This document shows positions 16,960-26,211 of a stretch of DNA of 64,000 nt, piece after piece. This DNA is from Mobilitalea sibirica (lineage in GTDB: Bacteria > Bacillota > Clostridia > Lachnospirales > Lachnospiraceae): the NCBI RefSeq assembly GCF_015999265.1, contig NZ_JAEAGR010000011.1, positions 1 to 64,000 on the forward strand, given 5' to 3'. The notes under the pieces are model-generated. The model was given only the letters and a program-made list of their open reading frames with translations, did not search any database and was not told the origin of the DNA. Both the position numbers and the translations under genes were made by a program. Position 1 is the stretch's first letter; every line of letters begins with the position of its first letter.

Positions 16960-17724
16960 ATGATAAGAAAGATTATACAGATTGATGAGGAATTATGTAA
17001 CGGCTGCGGTTTATGTGTTAATGCATGCCATGAGGCAGCGATTGCTCTAGTAGAGGGAAAAGCAAAACTACTTAGGGATGATTACTGTGACGGACTGGGC
17101 AATTGCCTTCCGGTATGCCCTACCAATGCCATCAGCTTTATAGAACGGGAGGCACTTCCCTTTAATGAGGAAGAAGTAATGCGTAATCAAGAGATGATTA
17201 AGAAGGCTTTAGAGGAAAAAAAAGAGAAGGAACAATCAGACCATAAACAAGATATTCCCTTTAGCGGATGTCCCGGTTCAAGAATCAGAAATATGAATCA
17301 TCAGGCAGCTGCCAAGACTGAAAATGCAGAGTTAAATAACACTAATGAACCTGCTCCATCCATGCTAAGACAATGGCCGGTTCAGATTCAATTGGTGCCT
17401 GTCAATGCGCCGTATTTTGACGGAGCTGATTTATTGATTGCAGCGGATTGTACAGCGTACGCTTTTGGTGATTTTCATCGTTTTATGAAAAATAAGATTA
17501 CATTGATTGGCTGTCCTAAATTAGATGACGCAGATTATGCCAATAAGTTTGCAGCGATCTTATCAAATAATCAAATTAAAAGCATTACTGTGATTCGGAT
17601 GGAAGTACCCTGTTGTGGCGGTATCGTCCATGCGGTAAAAACAGCCATGTTAAACAGCGGGCAGATGATACCCTGGAAAGTGATAACCATATCTACAGAT
17701 GGCACCGTATTAGACGAAAATTAA
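16960..17724 (+). CDS. Two-cluster 4Fe-4S ferredoxin-domain protein
   Basis: This protein of about 254 residues has an N-terminal bacterial ferredoxin domain with two cluster motifs: CNGCGLCVNACHEAA and CDGLGNCLPVCPTNA. A linker rich in charged residues follows, and then a C-terminal domain with AADCTAYAFGDFH, IGCPKLDD and VPCCGGI cysteines. Such proteins recur in anaerobes and are thought to act in redox sensing or electron transfer. ATG 16960 is chosen over TTG 16954 because GGGAGGAA is well spaced only for the ATG. Confidence 0.9.
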   Translation: MIRKIIQIDEELCNGCGLCVNACHEAAIALVEGKAKLLRDDYCDGLGNCLPVCPTNAISFIEREALPFNEEEVMRNQEMIKKALEEKKEKEQSDHKQDIPFSGCPGSRIRNMNHQAAAKTENAELNNTNEPAPSMLRQWPVQIQLVPVNAPYFDGADLLIAADCTAYAFGDFHRFMKNKITLIGCPKLDDADYANKFAAILSNNQIKSITVIRMEVPCCGGIVHAVKTAMLNSGQMIPWKVITISTDGTVLDEN

Positions 17725-17777
17725 TATTGTTTAAAACATAGATAAGTAGTGATTTCATTTCTTTATAGATGAATGAT

Positions 17778-17929
17778 AAGAAGGAACCTAGGGTTAATTT
17801 AATGCACTATTTGTAGAACAGCTTTTATGTTTTGTTTGACTGTTACGTATATTGATGTACGTAAACAGGCTGACAAATCATAGAAGTTGTACTCCAACCA
17901 GTGTGTGAGATGACCCTAGGTTCCTTCTT
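17778..17929. repeat. Palindromic intergenic element, family A, copy 2 (inverted)
   Basis: The outer arms AAGAAGGAACCTAGGGT and ACCCTAGGTTCCTTCTT pair. The inner region reads as the reverse complement of the 5718-5930 core: shared blocks include TTGTTTGACTGTTA, TGTACGTAAAC and ATAGAAGTTGTACTCCAAC. The outer arms differ from copy 1, so the same core sits in different flanks. The remainder of the 17725-18078 gap has no gene. Confidence 0.7.
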
Positions 17930-18078
17930 GTTTATAGGAAAAGACTCATGTTTTTTATTTTGCATTAATGGATATTTATTATTAAGTCATCCTTCAATCG
18001 GATTGTTTTTCGTAGGACAGTGACAATTGATATCTTCATAACATATCTTTGTAATATAGAATAAAGAAGGGGATTATT

Positions 18079-18834
18079 ATGGATGAATATCAAGAAAACC
18101 GTATGCCTTTAATTGGAGATATGGCACCTGCGTTTCATGCTGTTACTACGCAGGGTGAAATAAATTTTCCGATGGATTACCTGGGTAGATGGGTAATTTT
18201 GTTCTCACACCCGGCAGACTTTACCCCGGTTTGTACAACGGAATTTATGACTTTTGCTTCTATGATAAATGAATTCAAAGCTTTGAACACGGAGTTAATT
18301 GGGTTATCGATTGACTCTATCTATTCTCATATTGCATGGCTTCGAAAGATTCAGGAATTATCATGGAAGGATATCAAGCATGTTGAGGTTACATTTCCCT
18401 TGATTGAAGATATTACTATGGATATATCGAAAAAATATGGAATGCTTCATCATATGTCTGATACGCAGACTGTTAGAGCGGTCTTTATCATCGATCCGGA
18501 AGGTAAGATTAGAGCAATACTATATTATCCAGCATCTACGGGGCGTAACATAGAAGAAATAAAGAGAATGATTATAGCATTACAAAAGGCAGATTGTGAA
18601 GGAGTGGCCACGCCGGCTAACTGGATGCCTTGTGATGATGTGATTTTACCTCCGCCGGGTTCCTGTGGTGCTGCCAGAGAACGATTGGAGAGAATGGATG
18701 AATATATGTATTGCATAGACTGGTTTTTATGTTTTAAGCAGTCTAATTGTACGCCCTGTGATTATGAATATCAGTCACATCCTCATTATTTGCCTGATTA
18801 TCCGAATCGGAGCAGAAATTTGTATCATAGGTAG
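18079..18834 (+). CDS. 1-Cys (Prx6-type) peroxiredoxin with cysteine-containing tail
   Basis: This 251-residue protein has the peroxiredoxin active site HPADFTPVCTTEF with peroxidatic Cys 52, the family's FIIDPEGKIRAILYYP and the Prx6-type C-terminal TPANWMPCDDVILPPP. It reduces hydrogen peroxide and organic peroxides in the cytoplasm. After the usual end it carries about 40 further residues with several Cys (CIDWFLCF, CTPC). It is single, and a terminator follows. Confidence 0.93.
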   Translation: MDEYQENRMPLIGDMAPAFHAVTTQGEINFPMDYLGRWVILFSHPADFTPVCTTEFMTFASMINEFKALNTELIGLSIDSIYSHIAWLRKIQELSWKDIKHVEVTFPLIEDITMDISKKYGMLHHMSDTQTVRAVFIIDPEGKIRAILYYPASTGRNIEEIKRMIIALQKADCEGVATPANWMPCDDVILPPPGSCGAARERLERMDEYMYCIDWFLCFKQSNCTPCDYEYQSHPHYLPDYPNRSRNLYHR

Positions 18835-18857
18835 TTATAGATTCATGTAACTTAGGG

Positions 18858-18924
18858 ATAGAGATTTTTCATAAGTGTTTTTGATTTTTTAAATCATAAA
18901 TGATATGAAAGGTCTCTATTTTTA
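18858..18924 (+). terminator. Terminator after the peroxiredoxin gene
   Basis: ATAGAGATTTTTCAT and ATGAAAGGTCTCTAT pair, followed by T residues. The rest of the 18835-19259 gap holds only the next promoter. Confidence 0.7.
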
Positions 18925-19184
18925 TTCATGGTATATAATGAGGCTTACAAGCTTATAATGTGTTGTAAACACTATAAAGAGCAATACCAATAAGGTTAAT
19001 GTTGCAATTTTATAAATAAAATATTGCATCATTATATACAAAATAATGCATCTTTATAATGTATATAATTTCATTTACCTATTAGGGTAGGTTAGTATAA
19101 AATTTTCCGAGAATGATAAAGATAATAATAATTTAAAATATATGGGAATAATAAATTTTTATTACAACATTTTGTAGTTAGTGG

Positions 19185-19212
19185 TTGAAAATTTTAGCAG
19201 ATTTAGTATAAT
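19185..19212 (+). promoter_or_regulatory. Promoter of the nucleoside-binding lipoprotein gene
   Basis: TTGAAA (19185-19190), a 16-bp spacer and TATAAT (19207-19212), about 48 bases before the start. Confidence 0.75.
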
Positions 19213-19259
19213 GTAGATAACGGTGCATGTACCGAAAAAAAGATGGAGGGAATTTTTTT

Positions 19260-20396
19260 ATGAAGAAATTATTGTCTTTATTATTAGTTTTAGCTTTAGC
19301 AGTAAGTATGCTGGCCGGATGTGCCGGTAAGGATGAAACTTATGAAATCGCACTTATCACAGACAAAGGTAACATAGATGATAAGTCATTTAACCAGGGT
19401 TCCTGGGAAGGTGTTGTTGAATTTGCTGAGGCGAATAAGATATCTCATCAGTATTATAAGCCGGAAGAGGCTTCCGATGCAGGATATCTGGCTAAAATCG
19501 ATGATGCGGTTGCCGGTGGAGCTAAAGTTGTGGTAACTCCCGGTTATCTATTTGAAGTTGCAGTTTATGAAGCTCAGACAAAATATCCTGATGTTAAATT
19601 CATTCTGTTGGATGGTTCTCCTCATACAGCTGACTGGTCAACTTTTGAGACAAAATCCAATGTAGCTAGTATTATGTATGCAGAAGAAGAATCCGGTTAC
19701 CTGGCAGGTTATGCCGCTGTTAAAGATGGTATGAGAAACCTTGGTTTTATGGGAGGTATGGCGGTACCGGCGGTACAGGCCTTTGGATATGGATACTTAC
19801 AGGGTGCAGAAGTAGCTGCTGCTGAATTAGGTCTTGCCGATGGTGAAGTATCAGTTATTTATCATTATACCGGCAACTTCGAAGAGAATGATACTAACAA
19901 AGCAACTGCAAAGACTATGTATCAGGAAGGTGCAGAAGTAATCTTTGCATGCGGTGGTTCCGTAGGAAAAAGTGTTATGGCTGCTGCATCCGAAGCGGAT
20001 AGAAAAGTAATCGGTGTTGACTTTGATCAAAGATATGACAGCGATACAGTTATTACATCAGCTATGAAGGGCCTTGGCGCTTCAGTTATACAAGTACTTG
20101 AGGCAATCTATGACACAGATAAATGGAATGACTTTTCCGGTAAAACAACTTATTTTAACGCAACTAATAATGGTGTAGGCCTTCCTACCGAAGTAATCGG
20201 TGATACAAAAGGTGATGCCTTCGATCGTTTTGATACCTTTGACAAAGCTGCATACGATACGGTATATGCAACCTTAGTGGATGGTACTGTTGATCCAATT
20301 CGTACTCTTGAAGTAGAAGATCCTAATGGTGTTGCTACTGCAGATGAGTTGGTTAACGGTTTAGGTCTTAGTAAGGTTGCTGTTGAGGTTAGATAG
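19260..20396 (+). CDS. BMP family nucleoside-binding lipoprotein
   Basis: This protein of about 378 residues has a clear lipoprotein signal, LAVSMLAGC. The body matches the BMP/Med (PnrA, BmpA) family of purine nucleoside receptors: ALITDKGNIDDKSFNQGSW, AEEESGYLAGYAA, GFMGGMAVPAVQAFGYGY and IGVDFDQ. It delivers nucleosides to the ABC importer encoded downstream. ATG 19260 is set by GGAGGG. A terminator and a triple repeat separate it from the ATPase gene, which would let the receptor be made in excess. Confidence 0.94.
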   Translation: MKKLLSLLLVLALAVSMLAGCAGKDETYEIALITDKGNIDDKSFNQGSWEGVVEFAEANKISHQYYKPEEASDAGYLAKIDDAVAGGAKVVVTPGYLFEVAVYEAQTKYPDVKFILLDGSPHTADWSTFETKSNVASIMYAEEESGYLAGYAAVKDGMRNLGFMGGMAVPAVQAFGYGYLQGAEVAAAELGLADGEVSVIYHYTGNFEENDTNKATAKTMYQEGAEVIFACGGSVGKSVMAAASEADRKVIGVDFDQRYDSDTVITSAMKGLGASVIQVLEAIYDTDKWNDFSGKTTYFNATNNGVGLPTEVIGDTKGDAFDRFDTFDKAAYDTVYATLVDGTVDPIRTLEVEDPNGVATADELVNGLGLSKVAVEVR

Positions 20397-20451
20397 TAGT
20401 CACTATAGTAAATAGCAGACATATTGTCCTGAGCCTTATGTATAAACTTTG

Positions 20452-20482
20452 AAAGGGGAAAGACAAGGTCTTTCCCCTTTTT
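20452..20482 (+). terminator. Terminator after the BMP lipoprotein gene
   Basis: AAAGGGGAAAGAC (20452-20464) pairs with GTCTTTCCCCTTT (20468-20480), a 13-bp stem with a T tail. Confidence 0.85.
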
Positions 20483-20497
20483 CAATAGTTAGTAAAA

Positions 20498-20914
20498 GTG
20501 TAACTACATTTTAATTGTTACGACGAATTAGAACTCAAGGGCTTTGCCCTTTTCGTACACGCTACGCTTATCCATAAAAGACAAAACTCTTTATTGTGCA
20601 AGCACATAAATCGTTCTGTCATATGGACTAAGTTTTGTGTAACTACATTTTAATTGTTACGACGAATTAGAACTCAAGGGCTTTGCCCTTTTCGTACACG
20701 CTACGCTTATCCATAAAAGACAAAACTCTTTATTGTGCAAGCACATAAATCGTTCTGTCATATGGACTAAGTTTTGTGTAACTACATTTTAATTGTTACG
20801 ACGAATTAGAACTCAAGGGCTTTGCCCTTTTCGTTCACGCTACGCTTATCCATAAAAGACAAAACTCTTTATTGTGCAAGCACATAAATCGTTCTGTCTT
20901 TTATGGACTAATTC
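20498..20914. repeat. Three tandem 139-bp repeats
   Basis: Units start at 20498, 20637 and 20776, each beginning GTGTAACTAC. They are nearly identical; unit 3 has a TTCGTTCACG variant and a different end. Each unit contains the small hairpin AAGGGCTTTGCCCTT. In unit 3, GTTACGACGAATTAG near the start pairs with CTAATTCGTCTAAC at the end, and CCATAAAAGAC pairs with GTCTTTTATGG, so that unit is a palindrome. The ATPase gene's ribosome site begins directly after unit 3. Confidence 0.9.
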
Positions 20915-20933
20915 GTCTAACGTGGAGGTTAAT

Positions 20934-22481
20934 GTGGAGAATTATATTATTGAAATGCTCAATATAACAAAGGAATTTCCAGGTATTATCGCCAATGATA
21001 ATATTACGCTCAGGCTTCAAAAAGGTGAAATTCACGCTTTGCTTGGGGAGAACGGTGCCGGTAAATCTACCCTTATGAGTGTTCTTTTTGGCCTTTATCA
21101 GGCAGAAAAGGGCGAGATTAGAAAAGACGGCAAAGTAGTACAGATTAATAATCCGAATGATGCCAATGCCTTAGGTATCGGGATGGTACATCAGCATTTT
21201 AAACTGGTAGAGATCTTTACGGTATTAGAGAACATCATTCTCGGTGTTGAGCCTGATAAGATGGGCTTTATTCAAAAGAAAGAAGCCAGAGAAAAGGTTA
21301 TGGCCTTAAGTGAAAAATACGGACTAAAAATCAACCCCGATGCTTTGATTGAAAAGATTTCTGTCGGTATGCAGCAAAGAGTTGAAATTCTTAAGATGCT
21401 CTATCGTGAAAATGATATATTGATCTTTGATGAACCTACCGCAGTTCTTACGCCCCAGGAGATTGATGAGTTGATGGAGATTATGCGGGGGTTTGCAAAA
21501 GAAGGGAAATCAATTCTGTTTATTACTCATAAATTGAATGAAATAATGGCTGTTGCAGACCGTTGTACGGTACTTCGTAAGGGTAAATGCATCGGTACAG
21601 TTGATATAAAGGACACAACGAAAGAAGAGCTATCGAAGATGATGGTAGGCCGTGACGTTAATTTCAAGGTTGAGAAAGAAGACTCCAAAGCAAAGGATGT
21701 AGTGTTGGCCGTTAGAGAGGTAACTGTTCCTTCGCAAGCTCATAAAAAAGATGCTGTCAGAAACGTTTCTTTTGATGTTCGAGCCGGAGAAATTGTCTGC
21801 CTCGCCGGTATTGATGGCAATGGTCAAACGGAATTTGTATCTGCCTTAACCGGTTTGGAGAAAATGAGTGGAGGCAGTATATCTTTATGTGGAAAAGATA
21901 TTACGAAAGCATCCATTCGTACCAGGTCAAAATCCGGAATGAGCCATATACCAGAGGATCGACATAAACATGGTCTGGTACTGGATTATAGTTTAGAAGA
22001 GAATATGGTACTTCAGCGTTATTGGCAGCCTAGGTTTCAAAATAAGGGCTTTATCAAGCATCAGGAAGTACGTAATTATGCTAGGGATTTAATAAAACAA
22101 TATGATGTCAGAAGCGGACAAGGACCGATTACCGTCGTGAGAAGTATGTCCGGAGGTAATCAGCAAAAAGCCATCATAGCCCGTGAAATAGATAAAGAGC
22201 ATGAGCTTTTGGTTGCGGTGCAGCCAACCAGAGGGCTGGATGTGGGAGCAATTGAATATATTCATAAGCAGCTGGTTGCTACCAGGGATGCGGGTAAGGC
22301 GGTTTTATTGGTATCTCTTGAGCTGGATGAGGTTATGAACGTAAGTGATCGGATTTTAGTGATGTATGAAGGTGAGATTGTCGGTGAACTCGATCCTAAG
22401 AAAACAACCGTGGAAGAGCTGGGACTATATATGTCTGGTGCAAAACGGGACGTAGCAAAGGAGAATGGGAATGCAAAATAA
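20934..22481 (+). CDS. Nucleoside ABC transporter ATP-binding protein (tandem domains)
   Basis: This protein of about 515 residues has two ABC domains. Domain 1 has LGENGAGKSTLM and FDEPTAVLTPQE; domain 2 has GIDGNGQTEF, MSGGNQQKAIIARE and a degenerate Walker B, VAVQPTRGLDVGA. This is the arrangement of the NupO/YufO and RbsA group. It energises nucleoside uptake with the two permeases downstream. GTG 20934 is taken as start since GGAGG lies five bases upstream; a longer open frame would extend back into the repeats. Confidence 0.93.
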   Translation: MENYIIEMLNITKEFPGIIANDNITLRLQKGEIHALLGENGAGKSTLMSVLFGLYQAEKGEIRKDGKVVQINNPNDANALGIGMVHQHFKLVEIFTVLENIILGVEPDKMGFIQKKEAREKVMALSEKYGLKINPDALIEKISVGMQQRVEILKMLYRENDILIFDEPTAVLTPQEIDELMEIMRGFAKEGKSILFITHKLNEIMAVADRCTVLRKGKCIGTVDIKDTTKEELSKMMVGRDVNFKVEKEDSKAKDVVLAVREVTVPSQAHKKDAVRNVSFDVRAGEIVCLAGIDGNGQTEFVSALTGLEKMSGGSISLCGKDITKASIRTRSKSGMSHIPEDRHKHGLVLDYSLEENMVLQRYWQPRFQNKGFIKHQEVRNYARDLIKQYDVRSGQGPITVVRSMSGGNQQKAIIAREIDKEHELLVAVQPTRGLDVGAIEYIHKQLVATRDAGKAVLLVSLELDEVMNVSDRILVMYEGEIVGELDPKKTTVEELGLYMSGAKRDVAKENGNAK

Positions 22482-23817
22482 TAATCATGCGCAAAAAGCG
22501 TTTTCAATTCATAAAATTACAAAAAGCAAGTCGTTTTCAGCGTTTACCTCTGCCTTATTAGCTATCTTCTTAGGACTTGTAATCGGTTTTATCGTAATGA
22601 TAATTGCGAACCCGGCAAAGGCTTTTACAGGATTTCAAACCGTCCTTTTTGGTGGTTTTTCCCGTCTTGGTAATGTGTTTTATTTTGCAACACCGATTTT
22701 AATGACCGGTCTTGCAGTAGGTTTTGCATTTAAAATGGGACTTTTTAATATCGGTGCATCCGGTCAATATACTATGGGTATGTTTTTTGCCCTGTATGTA
22801 GGTTTTATGTGGGATCTACCGGATGGAATCCATTGGATTGCCTGTATCATAGCCGGAATGATTGGTGGTATGATGTGGGGATTTATTCCCGGTGTTTTTA
22901 AAGCATTACTTAATGTAAATGAAGTAATCACCTCAATTATGTTTAACTATATCGGAATGTATCTGGTGGATATGATGATACAGGGAAATGCAACCATGTA
23001 TGTTGCATCCACAACCAGAACAGCATATTTACCTACATCTGCACAGATACCTTCTCTGGGAGTTCGAAATTCCAGCGTAAATGTATCCATCTACATTGCT
23101 ATTTTTATCGCCATTGTTTTATTTATCATACTGAACAAAACAACCTTCGGTTATGAGCTGAAAGCTACCGGCTATAATAAGCATGCCAGTAAGTATGCAG
23201 GCATGAATGGGACACGAAACATTATACTTACAATGGTAATCGCCGGGGGATTGGCAGGTCTTGGTGGAGCATTTGCCATCTTGGCACCGGCAACGATACA
23301 AGGCAGTAGTATGACATATGAGCCGATCAATATTATTGCTGCCAACGGTTTTAACGGTATCGCCGTAGCATTGCTTGGTAATTCTAGTCCGATTGGAATT
23401 ATCTTTTCTGCAGTTTTTATCTCTCATATTCAAAGAGGCGGTTCTTTAACCAGCTTATATGGATATAAACCAGAGATTATTGATATCGTTATTGCTATTA
23501 TCATATATTTCTCCGCCTTTTCCATGTTGATGAAATCAGCAGCCAGTTCCTTTCTTCGGAAAAATCGAAAGCATGTACAATCAGAAGATGTTGATCCTCG
23601 GATTAATTCAGAAGGGCCTGCTTTAAAAACAGGCGTGGATTTACCGGATAAAGAAGATATGGATGATGATGTATATATTACAGATGTTACGGATACATCA
23701 GTACCTGAGAATCATGAAATAAAAAATCATGGTTCGGGCAGTGAAGAGGACGAGCTTATGAAACACAAGGGACAGGATATTAAGGATTCTAATCCAGCAG
23801 AGAAAGAGGAGGTCTAA
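22471..23817 (+). CDS. Nucleoside ABC transporter permease, first subunit
   Basis: This protein of about 448 residues has eight or more membrane helices, with family signatures FKMGLFNIGASGQYTMG and LKATGYNKHASKYAGM as in NupP/YufP permeases of BMP-type importers. The last ~90 residues are a hydrophilic acidic tail (e.g. KEDMDDDVYITDVTD) that is longer than usual for the family. ATG 22471 overlaps the end of the ATPase gene by 11 bases, indicating translational coupling. Confidence 0.93.
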   Translation: MQNNNHAQKAFSIHKITKSKSFSAFTSALLAIFLGLVIGFIVMIIANPAKAFTGFQTVLFGGFSRLGNVFYFATPILMTGLAVGFAFKMGLFNIGASGQYTMGMFFALYVGFMWDLPDGIHWIACIIAGMIGGMMWGFIPGVFKALLNVNEVITSIMFNYIGMYLVDMMIQGNATMYVASTTRTAYLPTSAQIPSLGVRNSSVNVSIYIAIFIAIVLFIILNKTTFGYELKATGYNKHASKYAGMNGTRNIILTMVIAGGLAGLGGAFAILAPATIQGSSMTYEPINIIAANGFNGIAVALLGNSSPIGIIFSAVFISHIQRGGSLTSLYGYKPEIIDIVIAIIIYFSAFSMLMKSAASSFLRKNRKHVQSEDVDPRINSEGPALKTGVDLPDKEDMDDDVYITDVTDTSVPENHEIKNHGSGSEEDELMKHKGQDIKDSNPAEKEEV

Positions 23818-23819
23818 AT

Positions 23820-24791
23820 ATGGATATTTTGTATTATCTAATTCAGAATATGCTTCCGGTTGCAGTAGCTTTGCTTTTAGTTGCCCTTGGCGGAATGTTT
23901 AGTGAAAGAAGCGGTGTCATCAATATTGCATTGGAAGGTATTATGTTATTCGGAGCTTTTATTGGTTGTGTTTTCGTGTTTTTTATCGAAAAAACTCCCT
24001 TAAAGAGTCAACCGCAGATGATTTTACTCTTAGGTATGGTGGTTGCAGCTCTAGCCGGATTGTTATATTCTATGTTGTTGTCTTTAGCTGCAATTAATAT
24101 GAAGGCAGATCAAACGATTGTAGGAACTGCGCTGAATATGTTGGTTCCGGCAGGAGTGCTTTTATTCTCAAAAATGTTTTTCTTTAGCGATGGTGTAACG
24201 ACCAATACTAATTTTTATATAAGAAAAATCCCGCTTCTCGGGGATATACCGGTGCTAGGCAAACTGTTTTTTCAAAACACATATTTAACAATATACGTAG
24301 GAGCGTTATTATTAGTTATAGCAACTATTCTGTTCTATAAGACCAGTTTCGGACTGCATCTTAGAGCCTGTGGAGAACATCCTCATGCTGCTGATTCTGT
24401 CGGTATTAATGTTTATCATATGCGTTATGCAGGAGTAGGGTTATCCGGCATTCTAGGAGGAACCGGCGGATTCTTCTATGCAGTAGGTATTATGAACGGA
24501 AATGCGAATGGACATACGGGAGTCGCAGGCTTTGGTTTCCTTGCATTGGCAGTTATGATCTTCGGTCAGTGGAAACCGCTTAAAATTTTACTGGCCGCTT
24601 TATTCTTTGCTTTTTTAAGAACTTTGGCATACTCGGTAGCGTTAATTCCATTCTTACGGGCATTGAATATTAACCAGACCTATTATAAAATGTTACCGTA
24701 CGTAGCTACTATGGTGGTTTTAGCCTTTACCTCCAAGAAATCCCGCGCACCGAAAGCGGAGGGTATCCCTTATGATAAGGGTATGAGATAA
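23820..24791 (+). CDS. Nucleoside ABC transporter permease, second subunit
   Basis: This 323-residue membrane protein matches NupQ/YufQ permeases: ALGGMFSERSGVINIALEGIM at the start, LRACGEHPHAADSVGINVYH in the cytoplasmic coupling region and GFGFLALAVMIFGQWKP. It pairs with the permease ending two bases upstream to form the channel. It is the last gene of the importer operon. Confidence 0.94.
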   Translation: MDILYYLIQNMLPVAVALLLVALGGMFSERSGVINIALEGIMLFGAFIGCVFVFFIEKTPLKSQPQMILLLGMVVAALAGLLYSMLLSLAAINMKADQTIVGTALNMLVPAGVLLFSKMFFFSDGVTTNTNFYIRKIPLLGDIPVLGKLFFQNTYLTIYVGALLLVIATILFYKTSFGLHLRACGEHPHAADSVGINVYHMRYAGVGLSGILGGTGGFFYAVGIMNGNANGHTGVAGFGFLALAVMIFGQWKPLKILLAALFFAFLRTLAYSVALIPFLRALNINQTYYKMLPYVATMVVLAFTSKKSRAPKAEGIPYDKGMR

Positions 24792-24915
24792 GCTGTTTCT
24801 CAGGAGTGATTTTTAATGACAATTAATATAATGAATTTCTGATAGTATTTAGTATAAAGTTATATTAATAAAATATAAAGTATTAATATGATAGGATTTT
24901 TACTGTAGAAAAAAT

Positions 24916-24994
24916 ATTGAAGTAAGTATTGAAGAAAGTATTGAAGTAAAATATTGAAGTAAATATAATGGAGTAAATATATTAAAGTATATGG
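24916..24994. repeat. Degenerate short tandem repeat (about 12-14 bp units)
   Basis: Successive units ATTGAAGTAAGT, ATTGAAGAAAGT, ATTGAAGTAAAAT, ATTGAAGTAAATAT and two decayed copies run head to tail before a terminator. There is no gene in the 24792-25166 gap. Confidence 0.6.
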
Positions 24995-25033
24995 ATAGGG
25001 GTCCTGCATAAATTGCAGGGCTCCTATCCATAT
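24989..25033 (+). terminator. Strong hairpin after the nucleoside importer operon
   Basis: ATATGGATAGG and CCTATCCATAT form the outer stem, and CCTGCA/TGCAGG the inner stem. The T-run is weak. Confidence 0.65.
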
Positions 25034-25166
25034 CAATGATGTAAGACGAATTGAATTTATTTTTTATTTCATTTTTTCCCAGTCTTGACAGGTAAGAAAC
25101 AGTTTTATATAATTGCTTCTGCAAGCAGAATATAAGTTACATAGTATATACAAAGAGGTAATCATA

Positions 25167-26087
25167 ATGAATATAGAGACAAAAAGAAACATCGGAGCAA
25201 AAAGCGCTTTATTCGGAGCTTCACTTATTTGGGGAAGCTCCTTCCTTATTGTAAAAACATCCATGGATGTGATGGATCCTCATGTATTACTGGGATTACG
25301 ATTTATGACCGGATGTTTATTGCTGGTGATTATATTTTATAAAAAACTTAAGGCTTTAAATATGGATTATTTAAAAAAAGGTGCAATTATAGGGATATGT
25401 TTATTTCTAGGTTATAGCTTACAGACAATTGGAATTACCGGCACCACCCCCGGTAAGAATGCATTTCTTACAGCTATTTATTGTGTTATCGTACCATTTT
25501 TATATTGGATTGTTGATAAGCATAAGCCGGATATATATAATTATACTGCTGCTATTATCAGTATAGTTGGCATTGGTTTGGTGTCTTTAAACGGAGCTTT
25601 CAAAATTGAGTACGGAGATGCCTTTACTTTGGCAGGAGGAATTTTTTTCGCCGCCCATATGGTGGCGGTTGCAAAGTATAGTAAGGATAAGGAGCCGGTC
25701 TTGATTACCATACTTCAGTTTTTTTATGCTGCTGTATTTTCCTGGATTATAGCATTTCTTTTTGAAGATATGCCAAAATCCATTAACATGGAAACGATTA
25801 ACGGATTATTATATCTATCGGTATTTGCTACAATGATTGCTCTGCTATTACAAAATATCGGACAAAAGTATACGAAACCGGCTCCGGCTTCCATTATTCT
25901 AAGTCTGGAAGCAGTCTTTGGGGTTCTTTTTTCTGTTATCTTTTATAAAGAGGAGATTACTCCTAAGCTGTTACTTGGTTTCTTTTTGATTTTTGTGGCT
26001 ATCATCATTTCTGAAACAAAACTATATTTTCTTAAAAAGGATAGAAAGAGCTTGGAGCTAATATTAGAAGAAAGTAATAAGTATTAA
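25167..26087 (+). CDS. EamA/DMT family transporter
   Basis: This protein of about 306 residues has ten membrane helices in two EamA repeats: SALFGASLIWGSSFLIVK opens repeat 1, and FFYAAVFSWIIAF and LSLEAVFGVLFSVIFYKEE are typical of repeat 2. DMT exporters move amino acids, metabolites or drugs; the substrate cannot be predicted. ATG 25167 follows AGAGGTAATCATA. It faces the HAD gene with a shared terminator. Confidence 0.93.
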   Translation: MNIETKRNIGAKSALFGASLIWGSSFLIVKTSMDVMDPHVLLGLRFMTGCLLLVIIFYKKLKALNMDYLKKGAIIGICLFLGYSLQTIGITGTTPGKNAFLTAIYCVIVPFLYWIVDKHKPDIYNYTAAIISIVGIGLVSLNGAFKIEYGDAFTLAGGIFFAAHMVAVAKYSKDKEPVLITILQFFYAAVFSWIIAFLFEDMPKSINMETINGLLYLSVFATMIALLLQNIGQKYTKPAPASIILSLEAVFGVLFSVIFYKEEITPKLLLGFFLIFVAIIISETKLYFLKKDRKSLELILEESNKY

Positions 26088-26110
26088 GAAATTTATTAAA
26101 GAAATAAAAA

Positions 26111-26150
26111 TAAGCACATCAACTTTTATTTGTGAAGGTTGATGTGCTTA
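26111..26150. terminator. Bidirectional terminator between EamA and HAD genes
   Basis: TAAGCACATCAAC (26111-26123) and GTTGATGTGCTTA (26138-26150) form a 13-bp perfect stem with A/T runs on each side. Confidence 0.85.
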
Positions 26151-26211
26151 TTGAATAATAACATCATAACTAATATTGTTTAAAATATATAGAAATAGAA
26201 TATAATTAAAA

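Noticed and set aside
20498-20914. Possible CRISPR array
   Set aside because: The 139-bp units are contiguous and nearly identical, with no short repeats separated by unique spacers and no cas genes nearby.
20874-20933. N-terminal extension of the nucleoside ABC ATPase
   Set aside because: It would be encoded within the tandem repeat, has no ribosome site and lacks homology; the GGAGG site points to GTG 20934.
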